This document shows positions 36,601 to 48,017 of a DNA stretch of 64,000 bases, piece by piece. Below the pieces are notes generated by a model. The model made no database searches. It was not told where the DNA came from and saw nothing but the letters and a program-made list of their open reading frames with translations. The translations under genes were made by a program, and so were the position numbers. Position 1 is the first letter of the stretch, and each line of letters starts with the position of its first letter. The stretch is from NCBI GenBank assembly GCA_032164295.1, contig JAJHTX010000002.1, forward strand, positions 2,790,001 through 2,854,000, in the 5' to 3' direction. The DNA comes from Inonotus obliquus. Taxonomy: Eukaryota > Basidiomycota > Agaricomycetes > Hymenochaetales > Hymenochaetaceae.

Positions 36601-36874
36601 ACGTTGCAAGCGGGCCAAGCAACGAGGCAATATCAGGCTCGTGATCCGGCGCCGGAGCTGTCTTTTGTAGGGTCGTGCATAATTCTTTCGTTGCCTGGAT
36701 TGCAGTCCACCAGTGACGAAAAGATGTCGGGTTGCGGAGAAGATCTTCCTCTCTGGTTATGTCGGTGGTTGAAAGAAGTCCAGAATGACTCAGAGGCGTC
36801 GGTATAGGATTCGTCAAAGAGACATCGGCTTTCAAGGAGTTCAACGACGGCTTCAAGGAGTCAACAGAGGGCAT
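33619..36874 (-). CDS. SYF1: Pre-mRNA-splicing factor Syf1 (XAB2)
   Basis: The start is ATG at 36874 (MPSVDSLKPSLNSLKADVSL) and the stop is at 33619. The protein is built of HAT/TPR-like helical repeats, recognisable as repeated W-x-x-Y/A-x-x-E patterns: RHWWTAIQATKE, FPGSFKLWKSYLHMRMSYVL, LHHRVWIRYLLWAESKGG, DLAEIWCEWAEMELRHDNYD, LFKSLKLWSFYVDLEESIGT and INPEFWKEWYDFEIDTGSED. The C-terminus has the Syf1 feature AEAEEVSDPMAQA, then a Gln/Asp-rich tail. It belongs to the NineTeen/Prp19-associated complex that stays with the spliceosome through both catalytic steps; human XAB2 also links to transcription-coupled repair. Several introns of 50-70 nt are present, with no break seen. Length is roughly 950 aa, as usual. 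Confidence 0.93.
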
Positions 36875-37064
36875 GGCAAGTATTCCTCAAAGCCTGAGTG
36901 CTGACGCTACGAAGAAGTTGTTGCGTTGAGATGACTTCCAGGTTAGGACGCGTCGCGTTATGTAATCGGGTATTCGCCATATCCTCTAGATGTGTTGTTT
37001 GTTTGGCGTTCTATCGAGACTCTCGAGCTGAGGCATTTTGACCTTAACCACACTATAGTGTACA

Positions 37065-38591
37065 ATGGTGAGCGCTCTATCCGGTCTTGGAGACCTTTGG
37101 TAATTATCATTTTCGGACAGCATGGTGTCAAGCGAACCCGATATTCTGCGGAGGCTCTCGAGGCGCGTAGGTTGAAGGATAAATCCAAGCTCGAAGCCTA
37201 TCTTAAACTGACCGACGACGTGCTTGAAAGGGTACAATACACTGCAGCATCGTTTGACTCGTCAGGGATTGAATCTGTGCATTTTATAGAAAAAAGCTAA
37301 GGATTGGAGCCTTGAATCTTTGAACCTAACAACGAGGCTTCTTACCTTGAACCCCGAACTATACACAATCTGGAACTACCGACGAGACATATTCACAAAA
37401 GGTATATTTGTTGATCCGGAATGGTATGAAAGGCTCATCTTTCACTGCTACTTGACCGCTCTGACAAAGTACGCACCCAAGCTCACCAAATGATATCCAC
37501 GATATTTTGAGCACGGACCTCGAATTGACTACGTCGTACCTTCGCCAACACCCCAAGGTATATTGGATATGGAACCATCGGCGATGGTGCCTTGAGCATG
37601 TCCCTGGCGGCCCGGAAGCTGACCCTTTGGGTTGGAAGAAGGCGACTTGGGCGATGGAGTTGCGTGCGGTGGAAAAAATGCTGGACGCCGATGCACGAAA
37701 CTGTACGTCATTTGTGCAGAATGTGCGAAAAGACTCTGACAATGCATAGTCCACGCCTGGGCCTACCGCAGATACGTCCTTGCCTCAACGCCGGTGAGGA
37801 GACCCGAGTCAACCGAACTCGCGTATACCAAACTTAAGATTGAAGCCAATTTCTCAAACTTCAGCGCATGGCATCAAAGATCCAAAGTATACTCATCTCT
37901 ATGGGAACGAGGCCTTTTGGATGAGGCGACAAGCAAGGACGAAGGTAGACATCTTCTATTGAAATTGCATGCCCACTAAGGTTTCATCTGTTTTTCTGGT
38001 AGAATTTGAGCTGGTTAAACAAGCTTTATATGTTGACCCATACGACCAGAGCTCGTGGATGTATCATCGATGGCTCGTTGGAGATGGTTGGTAACTTCTT
38101 TTCTTCCCATGCTAGGCCTGTTGCTGACAGGCTAATTCATCAGGAAGCGACAAGACATTGCTAGAACGCGAAATATACATAATCCAAGAACTTTCGGAAG
38201 TGGAGCCGGAATGTAAATGTACGTATTTGGTTTATCTTTCACTGGGAAGAATGAATTGTTGAGGTCATTCAAGGGTGTCTGGAAACGCTCGTTCACTATA
38301 ACAGAACTCTCCTCAAGAAGCATCTCTCGCACGAGAATGGGGCGACGGAGGTTGAAAGGGAGAAGGTTCGAGATAGGTGTCTATCATCGCTTAAGACATT
38401 GGCAAGAATAGATTCGTTCAGGGCGCGGCGTTATGAGGAGATTGGTGAGTATTCCGATCAAAAACTAGTTCCGACAGCATCGTGTTCTTATAGAGCATCT
38501 GCGTCTGCAGCGGAGCAAATTGGATAAACGTGAAGGTGATATCAAGAGAAGCGCCCGCAGCAGCATCGTGCCGGATAAGCTTACGAGATAA
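37065..38591 (+). CDS. BET4: Rab geranylgeranyltransferase alpha subunit
   Basis: Exon 2 (from 37121) begins HGVKRTRYSAEALEARRLKD, which matches the conserved start MHGxKR only if the Met comes from ATG 37065-37067 immediately followed by an intron (37068-37120, GTGAGC to GACAG). Later exons give PELYTIWNYRRDIF, HPKVYWIWNHRRWCLEHV, FHAWAYRRYV, NFSAWHQRSKVY and DPYDQSSWMYHRWLVGDG. These are the five PPTA repeats (P-x-x-x-x-x-W-x-x-R) of protein prenyltransferase alpha subunits. The tail ends SSIVPDKLTR before TAA at 38589-38591. Bet4 pairs with Bet2 and the escort protein Mrs6 to add geranylgeranyl groups to Rab/Ypt GTPases. There are about eight exons. Confidence 0.92.
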
Positions 38592-38747
38592 TGACATATG
38601 ATATGAGGCTCAGATATCAGACAAGATTTGATTTGCTTTTCTCGACACATAGTACAATAATCAGTCACCCATCCCCGTTCTGCAATCTTTCATTCAACAT
38701 TCAGATGGAAATCGACCAGGCGTCGGCGTCAACGTTTGTGACAGCGC

Positions 38748-38990
38748 TTAGCACTTGCACTCGCCCTTCGCGCATTGGCACCTGCATGAACGGAAAGGAG
38801 AGGTGATTAGCATGGTCAAATCGATTGAAGCGAACGCTCCAGACTCACTCAGCGCCGCAGCTGCAAGACTCCTTGCCGCAGGCACCATGGAGGTTAATTG
38901 GAGTGTTTACGTTCTGAAATGTGAATGGTCAGGTTAGCGGATGGAGCCCGAGATACTGAGGAAGAATGTTGCCGGACGTACAGCGTGCAT
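38748..38990 (-). CDS. Small metallothionein (35 aa, three exons)
   Basis: The exons are 38982-38990 (ATG CAC GCT), 38849-38913 and 38748-38781, giving exactly 108 nt including TAA. Both introns (68 and 67 nt) are textbook for this genome: GTACGT and GTGAGT donors, GCTAAC and GCTAATC branch points, TTTCAG and ATGCAG acceptors. The peptide has a Cys-free N-terminus of 14 residues and then seven cysteines at 15, 20, 22, 26, 28, 33 and 35. Three of the spacings are CxC (SCSC, CQC, CKC) and there is no aromatic residue. That is a fungal metallothionein, which binds Cu(I), Zn or Cd in the cytosol and protects against metal excess. The central CxC-x3-CxC matches the Neurospora copper metallothionein core. 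A TATA-like box lies 70 bp upstream. Each exon is too short for ORF scanning. It is tail-to-tail with BET4 (157 bp). Confidence 0.85.
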
Positions 38991-39059
38991 GGTTGTATCG
39001 AGTTCTGACACAGTACTTGGTGGGTAAGATGAGGATCAGAGGAGTGCTGCGAGCGATCC

Positions 39060-39087
39060 TTATATGCTTGGGATGGGGTTACACGTG
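39060..39087 (-). promoter_or_regulatory. Metallothionein promoter: TATA-like box and CACGTG
   Basis: Reading on the minus strand, GCATATAA lies at 39067-39060, about 70 bp upstream of the ATG. A CACGTG box lies at 39082-39087, about 92 bp upstream. I found no convincing copper-response (Ace1/Cuf1-type) element nearby. Confidence 0.4.
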
Positions 39088-42000
39088 ACTTGATCTCCTT
39101 TTGTTCGGCTATTTCGGACCAATCGTTTCTCCTACCACCATTAATATTCAACACTAGCTCAGTATTGGCTCCTCATTTTAACTTGCTGTCAAGGTGAGTT
39201 ACAGATATCGTATATTCATAGTTGCTAACGCTTCAATTACGATGCACTCCCCAGAACAAAACTAATGAGAAAACAGTACAATTTCGTGTTGCGCTCGTTT
39301 CTGGACACTTGCGGCATTTTGTGAACGCTTCGCACCAAATGAATTATCAAATGCTCCCTGCTCGGCCGGAGCCACATGGCCAACGGAACATGTTGACTTT
39401 GATTGGTGTGGAGTACACGGACACGGTGCTGCGCGTTATCCTTCTTCAATTTGCCGGCCTCTGGACGTTATACCTGATACCTACCACTCGCTTGGAAGAA
39501 CATCTGCATCTGATTCTGAAGCAGAGTGTGTTCCTGGGCTAGACCTGGGGTCAATCTAACTTACTCAGGCGTAATGGCTTGGATGCATGTTGATGGTTTT
39601 TCGTATGTGCCAAGAATAGCTTTATGTTTGTGGTGCATCGCACATTCAGTCCATTCAATAGCAATAGCTAACTCTTTTTCCAGTATCTCACGACGATGAC
39701 CAGGCTGACCTAACTGCGTACGGTACCGGGGTGATAGTGAATCTGCGGCGTTCCGGAATTATATTCAAACTGAGCAAAGTTCTTCTCAGGCTTTCAACAC
39801 GTTCATACCGGCGTCCGACCGGACCAACCTTACATTTCGATTTCGGAAATGTGTGGAAGCGGGAAGGAGCGAAGGATCTAGTATCTCGACTCATGTCCAA
39901 ACTGAGGTACCAGCGCCTCAGGCACGCGGGTTCTTTGAATTTGCTGGACAGTTTCAAATTTGAATTGAGAGGTTGTTGGTGGAAGGAGTCAGTTGGATGG
40001 CCCATCAACATACGAGCCACCTTGGTGAGAGTTTGAATTCATCTATACCCTGTAAATTGGCGGACCGCGAATGCCTTTGTTTCCCCTATCATCTATCAGC
40101 GAGGCTACTTCAAATACTGGCCTCAAGCATACTTGTCCGCGGTGCTGCATCGAGATTTAGCTGGCCATACGCTCTATTTCCATTCAGCCACGGCAAGGTA
40201 TCGGCAGTGTGATCATACCGGATACCAAAGGTCGCGGTGTATATCTGTCGCTCCTCGTTATCCGCCTCTGACTTGAATGATCGAGTAGCGGATGATGCAA
40301 GTGGGCAACAAGAGACCCGTTGATGCCCTTCACGTATTATTTGGTATGGCAGGTACGAACAGCAAACCCCTTGGACAGGAGCAACATGAAAGGGGACCAA
40401 TATCAGGGGACTGTTAAATCATGCGTGCGAACTGTGATACAGAACTTTGGCTCTGTCTTCTTCAAATCCCGTTCGTTCAATGCGCGTTCACCGTGACTCC
40501 TGTCCCGCGAAGAACATTGAATTTCCATTCAACGGAGTCTGTGGATTGCGGCCCCTATTTGGCTATTTGGACCATCGACATTAGCGTGAGTTTCTCCCTA
40601 CCCCGCTTTGTCCATATTGCGCTGCGGGTATATGACCCATTTTTCTCTTCAAATGTAGCTTTCTTCGCCGACGTGCGATGGACTGTACTCCACTCGCCAA
40701 GCGATCCATCTCTCAACTCTGATTCAATCATTTGTGCTCAGCATCCTATCCATCTGACGGACTCGCGCTGTGCGTTTTTGGAAACAATGTAGCTCCACAG
40801 AACAGCGGCGTCTCGATCCCAGCTGAACGTGCCTACTGTCTCATCTAGATATGAGCACTTCGCAAGGAGCTTATTTGAGTGGGTCTTTCACCATGCTGTC
40901 TTTAGTCAATTCCTCATCTGGACTTTTTGCGTCAGAAATCTGTGTGTGAATTGATCTTATTGATATCATGATTGTGACTTGCTAATCATGGGACATTTCT
41001 GCATCCTTATACAGGCATCGGCGGCCTAGTGAATGAGTTCATCCTACCCGCAATACTTCTATTGAACTCCGCTTTCGCTCACCTTTGATACTCAGTAGGC
41101 ACCTTTATCGAAAAAGCGAGTCGTCGCACGATCCCGAGATGAAGACGATTCAGTTCTTACGTTCTCTTACTGCTCATTCGCATAGCTCTAGAAATCTCTT
41201 CGCATTCTTTCTCGCCCAACACGCCACAAGAACCGGCAAGGAGTATCACAATAGGTCCTGCCAATCACTGACAGCTTCCATGCTCACGGGGACACGGCAA
41301 AGCAGAGCAAGTAAATGTACGTATTTGAAGGCTCTCTCTTGCGGAATGGGCCTCCTTTCCCCCAAAACGTCACCTATGCATGGACCTTTACTTGCCGACA
41401 AGATCGGCGGATGAACCACCTACGAGGCTAATCCTCCATTTACATCGACGGATGAGTTCCATTACGAGAAGGCTCGCCTTCCGAGTGGCGGGTACACGAG
41501 GCTTTAATGAAGGAGAGTTTTTGTACTCGTTTCTTGCTCGAGTGTTCCGTATCTTCTTATTTTGGCGAAAATGTTACACACGAATGGTACATGCGTCAGG
41601 TAAGCGAACCGGTCCAGGCCACTGATTGCTGATGCCGGGTACGCGGTGAGGTCATGGCGAAAGCATGTCTGGAGAAATGCTGGAGTCCTCGGTGAGTAGT
41701 ACCAACTTGGGTTGGCTGAATGAAGAGTTAAAATGTCCGACTATCGAGATAGGAGTGAATCGTCCTCTGCAAGCCGACTACTGGCGATATGGTGGATACT
41801 TTCGCGTGCTGGAGGATATAAGATTGGACTACACGCGTTTGCAGACCAGCATGATCATAATACCTCGTTTTCGTTTTCTTTTTCGTTTGTTTACTTTATT
41901 CGTTTTTTTGGACTGATTTGTTTGTACTCTGAAAAACACGCCAGACGTGGAAGTAGACAATTTTGCTGTGTAACAGAGTGAATGGAACGTGAAGTAAAAT

Positions 42001-42217
42001 GGATGAAAAAACACGAATTTCTCGTGGCAGTAAAGTTTAGAGTGGAGGTTGCCTCATTGCAAAGGCGTGCTCATCTCGACTCTCTGATACAAACCATCGT
42101 CCCCCAAGCTGACTCTGATTCTCCCATCCCTCCTCAATCTCTCTTCTTTATCCATCCACATCTCTCTCCTGCTTGCCGTCGTCGCCACTCCTATCGTCGA
42201 CGCTAGCAAAGGCTCAC
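39088..42217. other. About 3.1 kb without a recognisable gene; open segments and splice-like sites
   Basis: No family is recognisable. Some plus-strand segments look coding-like: an open frame of about 95 codons ending near 39560; a segment after a strong acceptor (CTAACTCTTTTTCCAG, ending about 39685) that stays open to about 40036; a stretch near 40100-40200 reading YWPQAYLSAVLHRDLAGHTL; and an ATG at 40421 opening 55 codons to a GTGAGT donor. They do not join into one convincing protein. It may be a lineage-specific gene, an eroded gene or chance. The last 200 bp are the CT-rich leader of the EDC4-like gene. Confidence 0.35.
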
Positions 42218-45200
42218 ATGGATAGAGCCAACTTCAACGTCATGAGTCTATTCGCTCGCCCAGCGACACCTCAAGAGCAGCAGCTGCAGTCTTCTCCACC
42301 ACAGCCCCAGCTCTCCCCGACCCATTCCTATCGCGAGCCTCCGCCCTCTTCGCCACCAAAGAACCAAAGTCTCGACTCTCTTTTTCGTAGTATGAATACC
42401 AATCAACCACCTTCGTCAGACCCTACTCCGCCCGCCACTGCAAATATGAACAATCCGTTCCGCAACCAACCACCTCCTCAACCAACAAATAACTCGGGCC
42501 CTGGGACGCCGGTCTCGTCTGTCACTGCGGCGTCACATTCGTCGCATGGGTCGGGTAGTAATCAACCGCCTGCTGACCGGCAGAGTGCACTACTATCATT
42601 ACTTGGATCGACTGTTGGTTCAAATAATGGAACATCGGTCAGCGCCAGTTCTGTCGGTTCTGGGTCGAATCAACCTCTCATTCCTCACCATCCACCCTCT
42701 CCTCCCATTAATATTGACCAGCGTGCGAGACCAGCGCCGCAAGGAAGCGAAGCGCAAGGGAAGATTTTATTGGAGCAGCTGATGTCTGGGTGAGTCTATG
42801 CCATCTTTGTCATGACGCGTCAGTTTTCTCTATGCGCTCCGTTGCTCTCAACCGTCACCGTCGCTTGTCTCCTCTTAGAAACTCCTGATAACTGACTATT
42901 CTAAAATTTTCCTGTCTTTCTCATCGCATTTCGCGTGTCAGAAATCTCACCGGACACGGCGAGATGAGTCAAGGTCAAGGCGCTAATGTTTACCCAACCG
43001 CGCCAATGCCTTATCCACCGCAACCTTACGGCCCGTTCCCGGCAGACGCTTACCAGAGTCCATACGGCCAGGAGACCCCTCGTGAGCTGCCCCAAGGTCC
43101 TCCGCCTCAACAAATGCAGCAACCTATCCAGCACATTCAGCAACAGCAACCTCCTTCCCCAAGTCGCAAGTCCATGTTCGAATTTGTTTCACCCTTTGAC
43201 GCACTTGCCTCGGCGACGACTTCATCCGTGAAGAAGAAGCCAGTGCCGGAGGAAATCCACGCCTACGACGAACCGTGGGCTGCAACTGCTGCAGATCCGA
43301 AACGCAAGTCGGTGGAAAATCTCATGGATCAACTTGCGCGAAGTAGTCAAGGACCGGCTCCACTAACTCAACATCAACTTGGCTCTTACAGTCCAGATTT
43401 GGGATCTCCACCAGCAGACGTATCACATTTCCAACAGAAGCCTATGTACGGACAGAAACAACAGCAGCAACAATTCCCAGGTTCTCCTCGAGGTTCGCCA
43501 CCGCGTGCACACCTTCAGCAGGCTCAGCGAACTCGCGAGTCTCCAAGCGGTTCTATCATGCATGGACACGGCAAGGCTAGGTCAGAATCCTCGCCTGTAA
43601 GAAGTAACTGGAAGACCAACCAAGAAACTAGGTTCCGTGGCCCCAAGACGAAGACGTTCATCAACACTCCGTGGGTCTTGCCTCCTAAACACGGATTGAC
43701 CTTTTTTCTGACGACAACTTTTAGAATCCAGTCGCAGAATATCATCTTTGACGTCGCTCAGAATCAAGAGAGCGTGCAAGCGTCGCGCGACTGTGTCAAG
43801 TCTACTGCGATTGCATTGGTGAAGGTAGATCCGACGTTCCTTCCTGGGACGACCATTGGAGCTACGCATTGGGTTGCATACGCGATGACTCGAGGACGTG
43901 TTCGAGTCATCAGCAGATCAAGTGGGGACCGCACGTTGCTGCAGCTGCCGTCCGTATTTGGCACGCAGATCTCGGTGACTGACATGGCCGTCTATGGCAA
44001 TAGACTTGCGGGTGTCACCTCCGATGGTGGCTTCGTGGTCTGGGAGCTTCCTGAAGTGATTACAGACGATGTGCCGTAGGTACTCTACCTTTCTTGGTGA
44101 CATCCTAATTCTCATCCTTTTTATCATAGGGGCAAGGTGCTAGTCTGCATCGTTCCTCATAGCGACTTTGAGATGCTGCACTCTGTCAAGTGGCATCCTA
44201 AGGACCCGGACACGCTGGCTGTGGCCTCGGATTCCAATATTTATTTACTCAATGTCGCCGACGCTGCTAACGTATTCCGTGGTCAGCCATTCACTCAGAT
44301 GGACTTGCACCGTGTATCCCAGATATTTACCGTTTCCTCTGTAAGCAAAACGTGTTTCTTTTTGTGCTAGAGGCGCTGAATTAAACATGATTTACAGCCT
44401 CTTGTTTCGTTTGACTTTGATGTGCCTCATCAAGCGCTTGCTACTATCTCTGAGGACTCTGTATTGACGTTATGGAATATTCCTGACAAGCTGCCCTTCT
44501 GGCAGCAAAAGATTTCTGGGGAAGGCATACCGTCTTCACTCACTTTCTTGGACGGCGGTGTAGTCATCGGAAGGAAGAACGGCACAGTCCTCCAGCTGCT
44601 TCCTGTTATGGGTGACGTAATCCTCTCAACCGTCAAGTTCGTCAACAGTGGCGCGGAGGATCCCGACATGTTCGGTCACGTTGCCTATGATAGCCGTATT
44701 CAGACTCTTTGGGTCGCGAACAGCAAGCGTGACAGTATCATTGCACTCAAAGTCTGCTTCGAGTTGTCCACGCCATCTCCGGGTGGAGAGGAGCTCATCC
44801 GCGGCGGTTACTTCGAACAGCTTGTCGAGTTTGTTGGCCCGAAGCCGACCCTCAACTTTGTCATCCTTACAGCCGACGCAGACCCAACGGGTGATGAGGC
44901 TAACGCGGCTTGCATCGCCGCAAAGCTTCCCCCAGGCGAGCTTGCGCTTGTCGCTTTCTCTGTACACAGCAGTGGCGTCGACCAAGTACTTATTCGCAAG
45001 GAATGGTACGAGGGTGCATTCCTATCCACGACCGCCAAGTTCCCCTCGTTCAACCCGACAATGGTGCCACCCCCTATGCCTGCAGTTCAGCAGCGCCCTG
45101 TGCAGCCTGCCCGAGAGCTGTCGCAGCCGATCCCCTCTGTCCCGATTAGACTGAGGACTCCGCCGTCGGAGGAGATTGAATCTGAACAGAACAAGGAAGA

Positions 45201-47013
45201 AGTCCGTCCGCAGGAAGTTAAGGGCAAGGGTCCGAAGGGTAAGAATGTCGGATGGAAGGATCGAGACGACTCGAACGGTAACAGTAGTCGTGACAAGGGC
45301 AAGGAGAAGGAGAAGGCAATCGATACTGCCATTCTCAACGAGACCCCTTTGGGTGTCGCGCTTTCAAAGGAGATCCGCAGGGTCGAGGAGAGCCTCCATA
45401 CGCGCATTGGACGACTTATCGCAAAGGAATTGGACAAGCAACGTAAGTCGCTCCAAGACACCCATGGGCTGTGTTTCTAACTCATCCTGCTTATCCAGAG
45501 CAACGTCTCGAAGAGGCTCGAGCTGCTGAGCAAGCTGCAGACTTCGCGCGCCAGGAGAAGATTCTTAAGCTCATCTCCACCGAGCTAACGAAGAACACGA
45601 CCCGGGTTGTAGAGTCCGCTGTCAGGGGCGAAGTGCAAAACTCGGTTCTCCCTTCGCTTGAAGACATCACCAGGACAGAGGTCAAAACTGCGATAAACAC
45701 TCAGATATCGAAGGGTGTTAGTGAATCTGTCCGCGCGGTAAGCTGATTTCATGAGATGTGCTTCGAGTGATTGCCTTACCTTTGTCATAGGCAATGCCTC
45801 CTGAGATCGAGAAGATGTTCATCAAGCCTGAGGTCTCGAACCAGGTTGCACGTAACTTATCGAGCTCTCTGACCCCGGTAATTGAGCGTCACATCAAAGA
45901 TATCGTTGCGAAGACGTTGTTGCCAGCTTACCAGGCACAGACATCGGCTATGCATCAAGATTTGTCGCGTGAAATTCATGCCGAAATCGCGAGCCTGAAA
46001 AAGGATATCATCAATTGGCAGAGCGAAGCGTTCCGAACTCAAGAGGTGGGATCGTTTCTGGCCGAGTGAATATGCTGAGGCTGACGTCTTCTATTATAGT
46101 CCATGATTCGTGATATGGACCAGATGATCCGCTCTCTGTCGGAACAGATCAAATTTATGTCTATGAACTTACCTTCAATCGGCCACCCACCATCGATCCA
46201 GTCTCACAGTTCGCCTAGCGCATCAGGCTCGAATTATCTGCCTAGCGGACAATCGCCAATGAGTCAACCGCACCATCGTTCGGGTCCTCTTCCCGCAATG
46301 GGTCCTGCATCGAGCTATCAGCCCCAGTTCCAGCAGGGACCACCTCCTGCCTCTGGTGTTCACGGCCAGTGGTACGGGCCTAACTTGCCGGGACCTTCGC
46401 ACGCCGCGCAACAAGTCGTGCAACAATTACCTACGCAGCCGGTTGCTCCACCACCGGCGCCGAAAACAGAGGAGTGGGACGACACGTACCTTGCTGTGCT
46501 GAGCACACAAGACCTCAAGCAGCTCCGAGAGCTTCTGGCTCGTTCTAACCCAGAAATTATCATGCCGTCGAATGGTCCGGGTCCTTTGTCACAGGCAGTT
46601 ATCCTCACGCTTGTGCACCGCGTAAGTACATCTTAACGGCCCCCCCCCCCCCCCCCCGATGCAGCATCAATACTGACATTACCAACAGCTCGCGGCTGCC
46701 ATCGGAGAAACGTCGCCAGTCGACGAAGCTTTCAAGTCTTCGCTCTGGTGGCTGCAGCGTGCAGCTTCGACTTTGAACACTAACGTGAGTTTCACTTACA
46801 TTAAGCTTGCATTAAGAATCGGCTGATATACTTACCTCGCTCCAGGACCCATTGATCTCGCCATACGTTGGACGCGTTCTTCCTAACGTTTCCCAGATGT
46901 TGAACACCACGAAGCAGCGCCTCGGCCTCCTCCCTGGTGGTCCTCAACTGGTTGATACGACTCGCCTAATTTCTGACATCCAGGAGACGCTCAACCGTAA
47001 ACCCCTGCTGTAA
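42218..47013 (+). CDS. mRNA decapping scaffold, Edc4/Pdc1-like WD40 protein
   Basis: The start is ATG at 42218 (MDRANFNVMSLFARPATPQE) and the stop is TAA at 47011-47013. The N-terminal 500 residues are low-complexity, Pro/Gln/Ser-rich, with a short conserved patch KSMFEFVSPFDAL. A WD40 region follows (AVYGNRLAGVTSDGGFVVWE, LHSVKWHPKDPDTLAVASDS, ALATISEDSVLTLWNI). A charged linker leads to a long alpha-helical region (LGVALSKEIRRVEESLHTRI; ALPPEIEKMF-like; QQ-rich linker). The C-terminal domain reads WDDTYLAVLSTQDLKQLREL and ends NRKPLL. This layout (WD40, linker, coiled coil, C-terminal helical domain) is that of metazoan EDC4 and fission yeast Pdc1, which hold Dcp2 and other factors in P-bodies. 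About eight introns are present, one of them carrying a C16 tract. Confidence 0.82.
46642..46657 (+). repeat. Poly(C) tract of 16 within an EDC4 intron
   Basis: Sixteen consecutive C residues occur just after the donor region of a penultimate EDC4 intron. Such homopolymers are prone to length change and to sequencing error, so the true length may differ. Confidence 0.8.
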
Positions 47014-48017
47014 ATAACGACTGTAAATGACGTGAAGAAACTGAAAAGACGAAACAAGCTGTAGCTTAACAATTTTCCGCGCGCGCAAGTCGCATACGCT
47101 GACGCCACCCTCATGCACTGCTTATACTCCGTGTGCATCTGACATTTGGCGTGTGTGTGCGCACGAACAATAATTCCCGCGCCGTATCTCCCAGTGCGTT
47201 GTAGTCGCAGATTGATTCTCCTCCCTCTGGTACGAGCAGGCTAGGCCGCAGGGCTGGCACGTTGTTTGTATGCACCGCGCCTTTATGCCGTTGTATATGC
47301 TTTGGCATGCCTTTCTTATCCCCTTCTTGATACGCTTTCTAGCTTTCCACCATGCTTTTTTAATCGAATTCTTCATTCTTCACGGCGTCATCTATTTCAT
47401 AACTTCACTTACACTGTCCTTTTTCACTTCTCTCTGCTGGGCTGTTTTTGACACTATTGTACAAGAAAATTGTACACCTTCCTTTTTCATTCTTCACTCC
47501 TCAAACTCACTTTACAAATTTCTTGCAGCTTTCAGTAGTAACGAACGATATGACCTTGATTACACGCATTGCACGGTAGTCTAGCTTTTCTTGAAATGGA
47601 AAGCTCCGATCATGATTTTTACTGTGACGTGCGGGGCGGCGACGCCTTATGGATAAACACTAATGCGGTTGATTCCATCCAGTAGGCAGTTGTAGTTGCA
47701 TGTCGAGAGCGAAAACATGAGAATATACATGACAAGAAAAGCATAGCGCGAGCGAAATCCGAATCAACCAATGAAGGATAACAAAAACATGGACATGATG
47801 GAAGGCGGAAAACACAGCAATGGAAGAGTATAAATATCTACAAAGAAACAATCAAGAAGCGAGATGGAGGAGAAGTGATGAATGACCATGAAAAGTACTT
47901 GTCAGGAATGAAAAACTGAACAATGAGAATTATAAAAATACACGACCACCTCTGATGAACAGTTAGGAAACGAGGGGCGCCAGCTAGTTGAGCGCCTCAC
48001 GACGACCATGATCATCA
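47014..48017. other. Convergent 3' region between EDC4 and a membrane-protein gene
   Basis: About 1 kb lies between two converging stop codons. T-rich sequence from 47280 to 47560 produces a hydrophobic ORF on the plus strand (ATG 47270) and a Lys/Arg-rich 84-codon ORF on the minus strand (ATG 47376). These are probably shadows of base composition. The minus-strand segment after 47600 is likely the 3' UTR of the membrane-protein gene. Confidence 0.5.

Noticed and set aside
47270..47584. 104-codon hydrophobic ORF that looks like a multi-pass membrane peptide
   Set aside because: It sits in the T-rich 3' region just after the EDC4 stop, has no promoter room, and its hydrophobicity is explained by T-rich codons.
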